Shown here: in pieces, positions 18,601 through 24,579 of the stretch
Position numbering within the stretch: position 1 is the first letter of the stretch
Layout: every line of letters begins with the position of its first letter
Notes under the pieces: generated by a model
The model's input: only the letters and a program-made list of their open reading frames with translations
Told to the model about the DNA's origin: nothing
Database searches by the model: none
NCBI RefSeq assembly: GCF_050611725.1
Contig: NZ_JBODJB010000001.1
Location: forward strand, 496,001 to 560,000
Direction of reading: 5' to 3'
Length of the DNA: 64,000 nt
From: Ferruginibacter sp050611725
Lineage (GTDB): Bacteria > Bacteroidota > Bacteroidia > Chitinophagales > Chitinophagaceae
Program-made: the position numbers and the translations under genes

Positions 18601-18893
18601 CTTGCTTTCCAGCTTTCTTCAATAGTACCTTCTCTGTATTGCTGACCCAGCATCAATTGCAATCCTGTTACTGCCTGACCGCTATTCAATTGAAAAGTAT
18701 ATAAAGCCTCTGCCTCTTCATTCCGATTGTTGTAAAACTCCATCTCTATCCATGTAGTAGCCAGCATACCCTTGGTGGTAACCGATACATTACATTCTTT
18801 AATGATCATGGTCTGATCAAACAAGCGCCCGTTCTGTGCAGTTGCAGCAATACATACAAAAGCAGTGGCTATGGCAAACAGTAATCTTTTCAT
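15654..18893 (-). CDS. VIT-VWA-TonB plug-TPR-DUF2135-like chimeric envelope protein
   Basis: 1079 aa with a signal peptide (LLFAIATAFVCIAATAQ). Order: VIT domain (about 21-145, with SWKARQAYSSIVGKRMDPALL); VWA domain (about 253-400) with a MIDAS-like DCSAS at 260-264 and FTDG at 344-347; an alpha/beta stretch; then residues 639-765, a SusC/RagA-type TonB plug (DEVVVVGYGTKLKSEMTGSV, GEALTGRIAGMQV, IRIRGGTSLSQSNEPLYVIDGV, IERIDVLKDAGASAIYGSRAANGVILITTK). No beta-barrel follows. Instead come TPR-like helices (about 800-930) and a C-terminal sandwich resembling a degenerate DUF2135 (about 955-1065). VIT-VWA-DUF2135 proteins are known in Bacteroidota; the inserted plug is the odd part. Location is periplasm or surface. 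No partner SusD or barrel lies nearby. Confidence 0.85.
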   Translation of the reverse strand: MKRLLFAIATAFVCIAATAQNGRLFDQTMIIKECNVSVTTKGMLATTWIEMEFYNNRNEEAEALYTFQLNSGQAVTGLQLMLGQQYREGTIEESWKARQAYSSIVGKRMDPALLRMVGTNQYSLNIYPVAAKSSRKIKIKIEELLKCANDGFKYSLDFLSKDNFEKMSLSIDVTDHPYQPIFEFGLLKNEKFTSSGNRYTFSKKYVPINKPDVISFFLPQKCNALSACMESATGSFFVKAENKQMRDYTIDIKKLRVYWDCSASMKDGDNKSYIAYLKKVLTKYNPDELTIVPFNQQLYGEKVFAKNEIQQGNWESTIKQIKKEGATQFGILNFDTNDDLILVFTDGLHTWGNKKPVLEKTPAYFISTYNYYYNNDYNYYTIDGYEDYYAYWRPAINFKGFHLYNQTYDTISINSLSKINISLIAVEDESGNKADIKLPQAISLSMMITGKLKSTSKQVILKYGYGNKVLYTQQYDLQTNCFGNDFEKAKSLASFEQVMSNNYWYRSLAFGIENKMVTWQTSFIVLEKIEDYVKYNITPPADIMQQCIDKGYVKTDYRKRYEYMQKTDNVEMLKQVVTEYNKRFDMWGTQQDKININEVGQSYLKIEQDKATENAEKKKPAMLNASSIAIQTKEEARSMDEVVVVGYGTKLKSEMTGSVTSISSKQLKDISINSVGEALTGRIAGMQVTTSDGSPDAEVKIRIRGGTSLSQSNEPLYVIDGVAIENGLNSISVNDIERIDVLKDAGASAIYGSRAANGVILITTKSGSYTNYYGPSKLKNQEDVEYIQVLKKTEKNKKYKAYKSLEEVYGDNATFYLDMALYFYEAGLVSYTEEMIQKAAEMSNGDYTSQSAIAFIYEHMKQFDNAIQIYQNLINDQPANIRFTRDMAWAYYQKNNIDSAIRILYNGITKYGYNWDVQNLKMKEMMLADLNMMISLTKESIDISYIPKEIIKPITADIRIIVEASAFALYNLEYNVPGAKDLNNQKLSNAAGARMQTAGQDYMISEFQMKHAKKGKYAITFRDDMHYNYFGSGYPYYARIIKITDFGKPTQSIDTDIISLSNQYGTVEIDSFKIKKELD

Positions 18894-19048
18894 ACAAGTG
18901 TGATTTGGGTACTTGATGAGAAGATTTGAAGAATTACATAAATGATAGGGAAATATTTTTTTGATACCGGCTGAAGTTTTTCATGGCATCATCGTTGTGT
19001 CACTCACTTGTACGGCATACCTTTATTGAACTTTTATCTAAGCGTAGA

Positions 19049-19780
19049 TTAATAGTCAACTTCTTCTAACTCTTCTATTGTCGGCATTTCATCATAAGTT
19101 CGTCCATTCAATACTCTTCCTGCTTTCTTTTTATTTGTTCCACCCCATTGTTTAAAGAAGAATGCAACTTTACTTTTTGCACATTGATCTTGAATATCTA
19201 AAACCCAATCTGGGTCCATTGGTCTAGGTGTTCTACCACTTTCCCCTCCAACAATTACCCAATCAATTTTTTTAAGATTCATTTTCTTTAGCGGACCAAT
19301 CAATGGTTCACATGAAAGAAATTTTACCTTAGCATTTGTTTTTCGTAAATCATCAATTCTATATTTTACTTTTTCATCTTCGACAGAAACTCCCATCCAA
19401 ATATTATGTGTCCAGTTTAATTCCTTATGGTACTTCAATAAAATATCTGAGCGTTTTGTAAGAACCTGAAAAGTATGTTGTGGGCATTCATTCATAGTCT
19501 TGAAGACTTTTTTTATAAATGATAATGGAACATCTTTATGAAACATATCACTCATAGAATTTACAAATACAATTTTTGGAGATTTCCAACCATAAGGAGT
19601 TAAAAGAGCATCTTCATGTGTACGAATCTTAAAACCTTCGCTATATTTTTCAATACCCATTGCTTTTAATCTTCTTGTCATTACCTCTGCATAACAATAC
19701 TTACAACCTGCTGATATTTTATTGCAGCCTGTAGTTGGGTTCCAGGTCATTTCAGTCCATTCAATTGATGATTGTGCCAT
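19049..19780 (-). CDS. DUF5131 (phage Gp37/Gp68) three-Cys-motif protein, radical SAM-like
   Basis: 243 aa. The family signature IEWTEMTWNPTTGC is followed by a C19-x6-C26-x2-C29 motif ending CKYCYAE, a candidate site for an iron-sulfur cluster. Other family blocks are FVNSMSDMFH, QVLTKRSD, WMGVSVE, FLSCEPLIGPL, WVIVGGESG, and FFFKQWGG. The gene lies 10 bases after the TcmP gene. The two families are known to travel together, and the name three-Cys-motif partner protein comes from this pairing. The biochemical function is not known. Despite the phage name there is no prophage around it. Confidence 0.9.
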   Translation of the reverse strand: MAQSSIEWTEMTWNPTTGCNKISAGCKYCYAEVMTRRLKAMGIEKYSEGFKIRTHEDALLTPYGWKSPKIVFVNSMSDMFHKDVPLSFIKKVFKTMNECPQHTFQVLTKRSDILLKYHKELNWTHNIWMGVSVEDEKVKYRIDDLRKTNAKVKFLSCEPLIGPLKKMNLKKIDWVIVGGESGRTPRPMDPDWVLDIQDQCAKSKVAFFFKQWGGTNKKKAGRVLNGRTYDEMPTIEELEEVDY

Positions 19781-19790
19781 GATTATTTAT

Positions 19791-20927
19791 TTAAATAATT
19801 TTTATTGCAATGTGTTTATGATGCTTGTCTTCCAAATAATATCCAGAAGCATTTGAACCATCAACATTTAATACTTTAATTTTACCTTCTCTTTTTAATT
19901 CATCCAAAACTTTTTTACTATGCTTCGGAAGATGATTATTATCGAGGCCAAAATCAAAAATTTCTTGATTACTCATTGATTTTTTTTCTTTTAATCTTTC
20001 ATAAAGCAGAAAACTGTAATCTTCATGATCAACGTTTGCAAACAAATCTTGAGTAAATTGATTTTTATTTACTGAAAAAGATCTTCCATCTTTTTCATCT
20101 ATAGACCATTTAGCCTCCAACATCTTTTGAAACCCTCTTTTACTATTTGAAAAAAAATAAAGAGCAAAATATTGATTTCTTTCTTTTTCAATAAATAAAA
20201 CATCTACATATTCAACTTGAAGATATTTTTTAAATTGTTTTTGTATCCCTTTAATAAATGAAACCTGTGTTTGTATTTCCGGGAATTCATTTTCATATAG
20301 CTCTGTAATAAATTGTTCAATATGTTGACCTGCAGCATAATCCTCATCTTTAAGTGCCTTTGCAGCAAATCTATGTATAAAACACATTGGCATAAAGAGA
20401 AGTAACTCTGTCTTTCCATTTGCCATAAGATCTTTTAGAACTTGTGGCTTAGAATACTTATACCCCCATGGATCAAAAAAACATAATGCTTTTTCTAATG
20501 AATCTAATTTATTAAGACGATTAATTACTTTACCAATAATATTTTCGAAATTTTCATTCGAATAAGTTGTTTCGTAATGACTTGGCAAAGCTAATTCTTT
20601 TGCAAATCTCTCAACTCTGTCAATTTTTTTTAAGTCCTTTTCTATTACAGAATTACCATAATCATTAAAAAATAATTTTACTTTTTTACAAACTACATTT
20701 GCGGTATCATAATGATTTTTTAAAGCTTCTACAGCAGCGATTGAACTACATGCATTTCCATCTATATCTCTTCCTTCTCCAGCAAATAAATCCAAGAGAT
20801 AAATAATCTTAAATGGAGTATTTGCCAAAACACTCAGATAAATTGATAGATATCTTTTATACAATGATATCTTAGCTAACGAATGGGCAGGAAGTCGGTA
20901 TACCTTTTTATTTGACGCTTTACTCAT
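19791..20927 (-). CDS. tcmP: three-Cys-motif partner protein TcmP
   Basis: 378 aa. Recognised by the N-terminal pattern HSLAKISLYKRYLSIYLSV followed by YLLDLFAGEGRD, a methyltransferase-like glycine loop, then LFFNDYGN, LCFFDPWGYKYSKPQVL and LLLFMPMCFIHR. A winged-helix-like C-terminus is possible (KKSMSNQEIFDFGLDNNHLPKHSKKVLDELKREGKI). It precedes its usual partner DUF5131 by 10 bases. The function is unestablished; the fold suggests an enzyme acting with the three-Cys radical-SAM-like protein. Confidence 0.85.
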   Translation of the reverse strand: MSKASNKKVYRLPAHSLAKISLYKRYLSIYLSVLANTPFKIIYLLDLFAGEGRDIDGNACSSIAAVEALKNHYDTANVVCKKVKLFFNDYGNSVIEKDLKKIDRVERFAKELALPSHYETTYSNENFENIIGKVINRLNKLDSLEKALCFFDPWGYKYSKPQVLKDLMANGKTELLLFMPMCFIHRFAAKALKDEDYAAGQHIEQFITELYENEFPEIQTQVSFIKGIQKQFKKYLQVEYVDVLFIEKERNQYFALYFFSNSKRGFQKMLEAKWSIDEKDGRSFSVNKNQFTQDLFANVDHEDYSFLLYERLKEKKSMSNQEIFDFGLDNNHLPKHSKKVLDELKREGKIKVLNVDGSNASGYYLEDKHHKHIAIKII

Positions 20928-20974
20928 AAACTAAATTAAAGTTATCAATATTCTATTAATTAATAATAATATAC

Positions 20975-21328
20975 CTAATACGGCAACATTAAAAAACTTT
21001 TATGTTGCTCTTTATCACTGTTAAAAGAAGATACATCTGTATGCATCCACTCCTTACTCCCTCGCCATTCCATACATTTTTTTATAAATTCATTCTCCCA
21101 TGTCTGGCTGATGATGACGGCCTGCATCGGTAAATTGCCGATGATAAAGTCTTTGAGCTTTGTATCAAAGTATGGTATTGAAATAATGAAGTCCAGTATT
21201 TCTTCATCAGTTGCAACAGTAGCTTCAGGCATTTCGTATTTATTTAAGTTAGTACGTCGTTGGCTGATGGTTGTGCTGATACAACGGTCGATGATGTTTA
21301 TTAAATAGTCGCTTGTTATTGATGTCAT
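20975..21328 (-). CDS. small protein of unknown function between the radical SAM gene and tcmP
   Basis: 117 aa from the ATG at 21328. The open frame could extend to 21412, but that would overlap the radical SAM gene, and the extension looks unlike a protein start. I recognise no family. It is mildly acidic and mostly helical in appearance, with an N-terminal ITSDYLINIIDRCISTTISQRR and a W-rich end (TWENEFIKKCMEWRGSKEWMHTD). It sits 16 bases after the upstream gene and 47 before tcmP, so it is likely part of a four-gene operon with two iron-sulfur-type proteins. Confidence 0.6.
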   Translation of the reverse strand: MTSITSDYLINIIDRCISTTISQRRTNLNKYEMPEATVATDEEILDFIISIPYFDTKLKDFIIGNLPMQAVIISQTWENEFIKKCMEWRGSKEWMHTDVSSFNSDKEQHKSFLMLPY

Positions 21329-21344
21329 GTTGATTCTTTTTAAA

Positions 21345-22457
21345 TTAAAATAATTTTCCCTGTGCTCCCGGCACAAAAAACTTCGTTGTATCCAAATGCC
21401 ATTCTTCTGCATTCATGTTATAAAGCTTGCCGTATTTTTTATACTGTTGTGCTACCATTTGTGCAATGTTACCCTCGCCTCTCATGCGTACACCCCAGCG
21501 ACTGTCGTTCACTTTACCATCATGGCTTTGTTCTACGAGGTGCCAAACTTTATCTGCATGATTTGGAAAGTTCTTATATAGCCAATCGTGAAATAAAAAT
21601 TTAATAGCACCATTCAAACGAATGAAAGTATAAGCTGTAAAAGTGGCACCATTGTCTGCTGCGGCTTTCATGATTCGTTGCATTTCATGTTCATTCAATC
21701 CGGGTATCATCGGCCCCATCATAATGCCCATGCGTACGCCGGCACTGCTGAGCTCATTGATTACTTTCAGTTTTTGTTTTGCAGTGGTGGTACGTGGCTC
21801 CATGATCCTTCTAAGATCTTCATTGAATGATGTAATGGAAACCATCGCAGATACAATATTTTTCTTTGCCATCTCCTGCAACACATCTTTATCTTTTAGT
21901 ATCCAAGAATTTTTTGTGAGTATTCCTACAGGTTGATTGAATTCATTGCACACTTCGAGCAAACCTCTTGTCAATCGATATTTTTGTTCGGCGGGTTGAT
22001 AACAATCTGTATTACCGCTGAGCATGATGGGTGCACATTGCCATTTTGGATTGGATAAAAATTTACGCAACAACTGCGCTGCATTTTTCTTTACAATTAT
22101 TTTTCTTTCAAAATCGAGTCCGGCGCTGTAACCCCAGTATTCATGCACATTACGGGCATAACAATAGATACAGCCATGCTCACAACCTGCATACGGATTC
22201 ATGCTATAACTTAATCCTACATCGGGGCTTTCTACTTTATTTACTATCGATTTTGATTGTTGCTCTAAGTATTGCGTTGGTATGTTTGTTTCTTCCCAAT
22301 CGTCGATGGCTTCTATATGTTCTTTGGTTGATTCGTTTTTAAGGAACCGATTTTTTGTGTTGATCTGTGCACCGCGGCCTGCTATATATTGAGTAACTTC
22401 TTCTTGTTGTTTTGGGTTTACAGGGACAGCGTCTTGTTGTAGTTTATTATTTTCCAT
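21345..22457 (-). CDS. PA0069 family radical SAM protein
   Basis: 370 aa. The radical SAM cluster motif is C92-x3-C96-x2-C99 in YAGCEHGCIYCYARN, followed by EYWGYSAGLDFERKI, typical of the PA0069 family (related to spore photoproduct lyase-like SplB proteins). The N-terminal GRGAQINTKNRF is also family-typical. Later blocks are ILTKNSWILKD, SITSFNEDLRRIMEPRT, MGPMIPGLN, and a WHL/WHLVEQSHDG region. The substrate is unknown. It heads the operon that runs into the unknown gene, tcmP and DUF5131. Nearby umuDC and the RNA ligase-like gene point to a nucleic-acid repair context, which is an inference. Confidence 0.88.
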   Translation of the reverse strand: MENNKLQQDAVPVNPKQQEEVTQYIAGRGAQINTKNRFLKNESTKEHIEAIDDWEETNIPTQYLEQQSKSIVNKVESPDVGLSYSMNPYAGCEHGCIYCYARNVHEYWGYSAGLDFERKIIVKKNAAQLLRKFLSNPKWQCAPIMLSGNTDCYQPAEQKYRLTRGLLEVCNEFNQPVGILTKNSWILKDKDVLQEMAKKNIVSAMVSITSFNEDLRRIMEPRTTTAKQKLKVINELSSAGVRMGIMMGPMIPGLNEHEMQRIMKAAADNGATFTAYTFIRLNGAIKFLFHDWLYKNFPNHADKVWHLVEQSHDGKVNDSRWGVRMRGEGNIAQMVAQQYKKYGKLYNMNAEEWHLDTTKFFVPGAQGKLF

Positions 22458-22483
22458 GGTTTGTTAGTTTATATTTACTTTTT

Positions 22484-22565
22484 TGCCTTGACCAAAATAG
22501 GTAAGCGAGAGAGGAGCTTACGTAAAAAAAAGTCAAGGCAGGGGCAATGACGGCCTGCCCCTGCC
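22484..22565. other. structured intergenic element with three stem-loops (inside the 355-base gap 22458-22812)
   Basis: Perfect complementary pairs: TGCCTTGAC (22484-22492) with GTCAAGGCA (22532-22540), enclosing GTAAGC (22501-22506) with GCTTAC (22516-22521); then GGCAGGGGCA (22537-22546) with TGCCCCTGCC (22556-22565). Read on the minus strand the last hairpin is followed by TTGAC and eight T, so it could end transcription of the RNA ligase-like gene. The remainder of the gap (22566-22800) holds no gene I can see, only a repeat segment at 22672-22696. Confidence 0.55.
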
Positions 22566-22671
22566 GTACAGCTATGTGCATCTTTTGTGCTACTGTGGCT
22601 TCAGCATTTGTTCTCTACTCTTAGATTCGAAACCGTTCGACTGTATTTTAAAATTGTTTTGAATTGAAGAA

Positions 22672-22696
22672 GTTGAATAAAGATTTGCAGTACAAG
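22672..22696. repeat. dispersed intergenic segment, copy A
   Basis: 25 bases agreeing with 9948-9972 at all but three positions. Confidence 0.45.
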
Positions 22697-22800
22697 AGTG
22701 CGACGCCAATGAAGCTGAGTAACGAAAATATGCTTGTGTCAAAATGAAATTTATACTCTATTAACGTTATTACATTTGCTGTTTCTAATACTGAAATATC

Positions 22801-22830
22801 CTAAGTTCCCCTTTAGGGGACAGGGGCAAA
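22801..22830. repeat. dispersed C/G-rich repeat overlapping the end of the RNA ligase-like gene
   Basis: CTAAGTTCCCCTTTAGGGG followed by ACAGGGGC. The same layout (CTAAAGTTCCCCCTTTAGGGGGC-GGAGGGGG in two pieces) occurs at 25963-25992. The stop codon (22813-22815) and the last few codons (APVP) of the gene on the minus strand lie within it. Confidence 0.6.
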
Positions 22831-23436
22831 CAATTCTCCTTGTACCGTTCCCACCGGTAAATTTTGAAATTCAAAACGTTGTACAATTTCATATCTCATT
22901 TCACCAACGGGGCGTCTTAATAACAACATGGCATCGGCAATAAATTTTCCGGTGAAATGTTTGTGACTGTATTCCAACCAACCTTTTTCATATTGCCATG
23001 GTAGTAATTTTCGGGCAATGGTGAAATGTGGCTCCATGATAAAATGTGGTTTGTTCTCATCATCTAATTTCATCAACCGTTGTGCTTCGCTTCGTATTTG
23101 TTTGATCAGATCTTGTATCGGCACTTTACTGGTTACATTTATATAAATAGTATGCGATGGAAAACTTCCGTAATCTTTCAATTCAATTTTTACGGGATGA
23201 AACCCCATGGCAATTGTTTTCAACCGATTGACGATCCGCTCTTCCAGCATACCGTATTGCGTAAAAGTTACCAATGTGAGATGCGGCTTACCGCCTACAG
23301 CTGATGCTGATTTATATTTATCATGAAAGGCTTGTTTTACATGCTGTATCTTATTCCTTAATTCTTCGTGAGGATTGAGTACCAACAGATATTCGTACAC
23401 CCTGTAACCGGGCATGCTATTGATCGTATTTTTCAT
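22813..23436 (-). CDS. 2'-5' RNA ligase (LigT) family protein
   Basis: 207 aa. The two HxT motifs of the 2H phosphoesterase fold are present: H52-L-T54 in KPHLTLVTF and H137-F-T139 in EPHFTIAR. Members act as cyclic phosphodiesterases or RNA ligases on 2'-5' or 2',3'-cyclic phosphate ends; the substrate here is unknown. It is divergent from umuD across 86 bases. Its last codons are contributed by a dispersed repeat, so the C-terminus may differ from relatives. Confidence 0.85.
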   Translation of the reverse strand: MKNTINSMPGYRVYEYLLVLNPHEELRNKIQHVKQAFHDKYKSASAVGGKPHLTLVTFTQYGMLEERIVNRLKTIAMGFHPVKIELKDYGSFPSHTIYINVTSKVPIQDLIKQIRSEAQRLMKLDDENKPHFIMEPHFTIARKLLPWQYEKGWLEYSHKHFTGKFIADAMLLLRRPVGEMRYEIVQRFEFQNLPVGTVQGELFAPVP

Positions 23437-23475
23437 AACAAAGGTTTTGTGTTAAAAAATTTTTTCGCCAATATA

Positions 23476-23504
23476 TTTAGCATAAATTTACTAAATAATT
23501 TAGT
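23476..23504. promoter_or_regulatory. candidate operator in the RNA ligase/umuD intergenic region
   Basis: A 15-base perfect palindrome ACTAAAT-A-ATTTAGT (23490-23504) lies 18 bases before the umuD ATG. A further TTTAG at 23476-23480 forms a second inverted pair with the CTAAA at 23491-23495. Three alternating half-sites in front of umuD fit a repressor site for a damage-response gene, but the SOS box of this group is not known to me. Confidence 0.45.
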
Positions 23505-23522
23505 TAATTCAAAATATTTTTT

Positions 23523-23957
23523 ATGGAGATAGAACAATTTTTTACCAATAATTATAGTGGTAGCAAAAAATTTACTCAGCAACAGGTGCCTACCGCTAAT
23601 GCCACCGGATTCGGTGCTGCTGCAGATGATTACATGGAACGTGGTATAGACCTGAATGAACAATTGATCAAGAACAAAGCAGCTACTTTTTTTATGAGGG
23701 TAAGCGGCTCCAGCATGATCAATGCAGGTATTGGCGATGGCGATATTGTGATCGTTGATAGAAGCATAAAACCTGTGAACGGAAAAATTGTGATCGCTGT
23801 TATTGATGGCGAAATGCTGATCCGTCGGTATGAGCAAACATTCAACAAATTAAGATTGGTTCCGGAAACACATAACCTTTCTCCGATTGAGGTGAGTGAG
23901 TTTATGGATTTTAAGGTGTGGGGAGTTGTTATTTATGTTATTAGATCCCTGGGTTGA
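23523..23957 (+). CDS. umuD: UmuD-like S24 protein (DNA polymerase V accessory subunit), predicted Lys-to-Arg at the catalytic dyad
   Basis: 144 aa, the usual length. Aligning by eye to E. coli UmuD: TGFGAAADDYMERGIDLNE matches CGFPSPAADYVEQRIDLNQ, so the self-cleavage site would be Thr28-Gly29; VSGSSM supplies the catalytic Ser (S64); GDGDIVIVDR and DGEMLIRRYE follow. The position of the catalytic lysine (K97 in E. coli) is Arg101 (codon CGT). The C-terminus WGVVIYVIRSLG matches FGVVIHVVKAMR, but its last codons and stop come from the hairpin of the inserted transposon. UmuD' together with UmuC forms the translesion polymerase. umuC lies 622 bases downstream, beyond the transposon. Confidence 0.9.
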   Translation: MEIEQFFTNNYSGSKKFTQQQVPTANATGFGAAADDYMERGIDLNEQLIKNKAATFFMRVSGSSMINAGIGDGDIVIVDRSIKPVNGKIVIAVIDGEMLIRRYEQTFNKLRLVPETHNLSPIEVSEFMDFKVWGVVIYVIRSLG

Positions 23958-23966
23958 AACCCAGGG
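23947..23966. repeat. REP-like hairpin 1 (left end)
   Basis: CCCTGGGTT-GA-AACCCAGGG, a perfect 9-bp stem. The TGA stop of umuD (23955-23957) spans the loop. Confidence 0.8.
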
Positions 23967-24052
23967 TAAGTCATGCGGAGTTCATAAATTATTTATGGAT
24001 TTTGAATTACGGGATTTCAATCCTGAAACATGTAAAATAAAAATTGATTTCT

Positions 24053-24493
24053 ATGCCAATGATTAAAATTTGGATTCATTTGGTTTGGTCAACAAAAAAT
24101 AGAGCACCTTTTCTAACGAAAGATATTAGGCAGAAGGTGTTTACGCATATCAGAGAAAATGCCAAAGAAAAAAAAATCCATATAGATTTTGTGAATGGAT
24201 ACGTTGATCATGTCCATTGTCTGATTTCTTTGGAACAAGATCAAACAATTTCAAAAATCGTACAATTAATAAAAGGCGAGAGTGCCTTTTGGATCAATAA
24301 GAATAATTTATGTAAAGATAAATTTGAATGGCAAGGTGAATATTTTGCTGTGTCTGTAAGTGAGTCAGGTCTAAATAAAGTAAGAGATTATATAAGGAAT
24401 CAGGAGATACATCATAAAAAGAAAACATTTCTGCAAGAGTATGATGAATTTATGGAGAAATATGGATTTGAGATTATTAGGTCCTCGGGCTAA
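24053..24493 (+). CDS. IS200/IS605-like or REP-associated tyrosine (Y1) transposase
   Basis: 146 aa from the ATG at 24053 (a TTG at 24044 would add three residues). It has the HUH motif H53-V-H55 in VNGYVDHVHCLISL and the likely nucleophile Tyr113 in VRDYIRNQEIHHKKKTF. The N-terminal IWIHLVWSTKNRAPFL is typical of this single-strand transposase family. It nicks and joins DNA at hairpins such as those that flank it. It is not accompanied by TnpB. Its stop TAA lies exactly in the loop of the second hairpin, the same position as the umuD stop in the first. Confidence 0.88.
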   Translation: MPMIKIWIHLVWSTKNRAPFLTKDIRQKVFTHIRENAKEKKIHIDFVNGYVDHVHCLISLEQDQTISKIVQLIKGESAFWINKNNLCKDKFEWQGEYFAVSVSESGLNKVRDYIRNQEIHHKKKTFLQEYDEFMEKYGFEIIRSSG

Positions 24494-24502
24494 AGCCCAA
24501 GG
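24483..24502. repeat. REP-like hairpin 2
   Basis: CCTCGGGCT-AA-AGCCCAAGG, 9-base arms with one mismatch. It contains the transposase stop codon. Confidence 0.75.
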
Positions 24503-24545
24503 CAAGTTATAGTGCCCTTAACAATTAAAGACTCTGAATGAATTG

Positions 24546-24565
24546 CTCGGGGCTTCAGCCCCGAG
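24546..24565. repeat. REP-like hairpin 3
   Basis: CTCGGGGCT-TC-AGCCCCGAG, a perfect 9-bp stem ending 14 bases before the umuC ATG; it may affect umuC translation. Confidence 0.75.
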
Positions 24566-24579
24566 ATAATAAAAAAATC

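Larger units (their letters stand above)
23947..24565. mobile_element. IS200-like / RAYT element between umuD and umuC
   Basis: A Y1 transposase gene is bounded by palindromic hairpins of the same design: 23947-23966, 24483-24502 and 24546-24565. Each has 9-base arms, a 2-base loop and a CCC(T/C)GGG-type core. There are no long terminal inverted repeats or obvious target duplications, as expected for IS200-type elements. The right end could be the second or the third hairpin. Confidence 0.6.

Noticed and set aside
19049..20927. prophage remnant, suggested by the Gp37/Gp68 name of DUF5131
   Set aside because: No integrase, structural or lysis genes and no attachment-site repeats nearby; the family is common outside phages.
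20975..21412. longer form (145 aa) of the small unknown protein
   Set aside because: The extra 28 residues overlap the radical SAM gene; the ATG at 21328 fits the gap.
23433..23837. 134-codon minus-strand frame opposite umuD
   Set aside because: It lies antisense to a clear umuD gene and across its promoter; its composition looks like a shadow.
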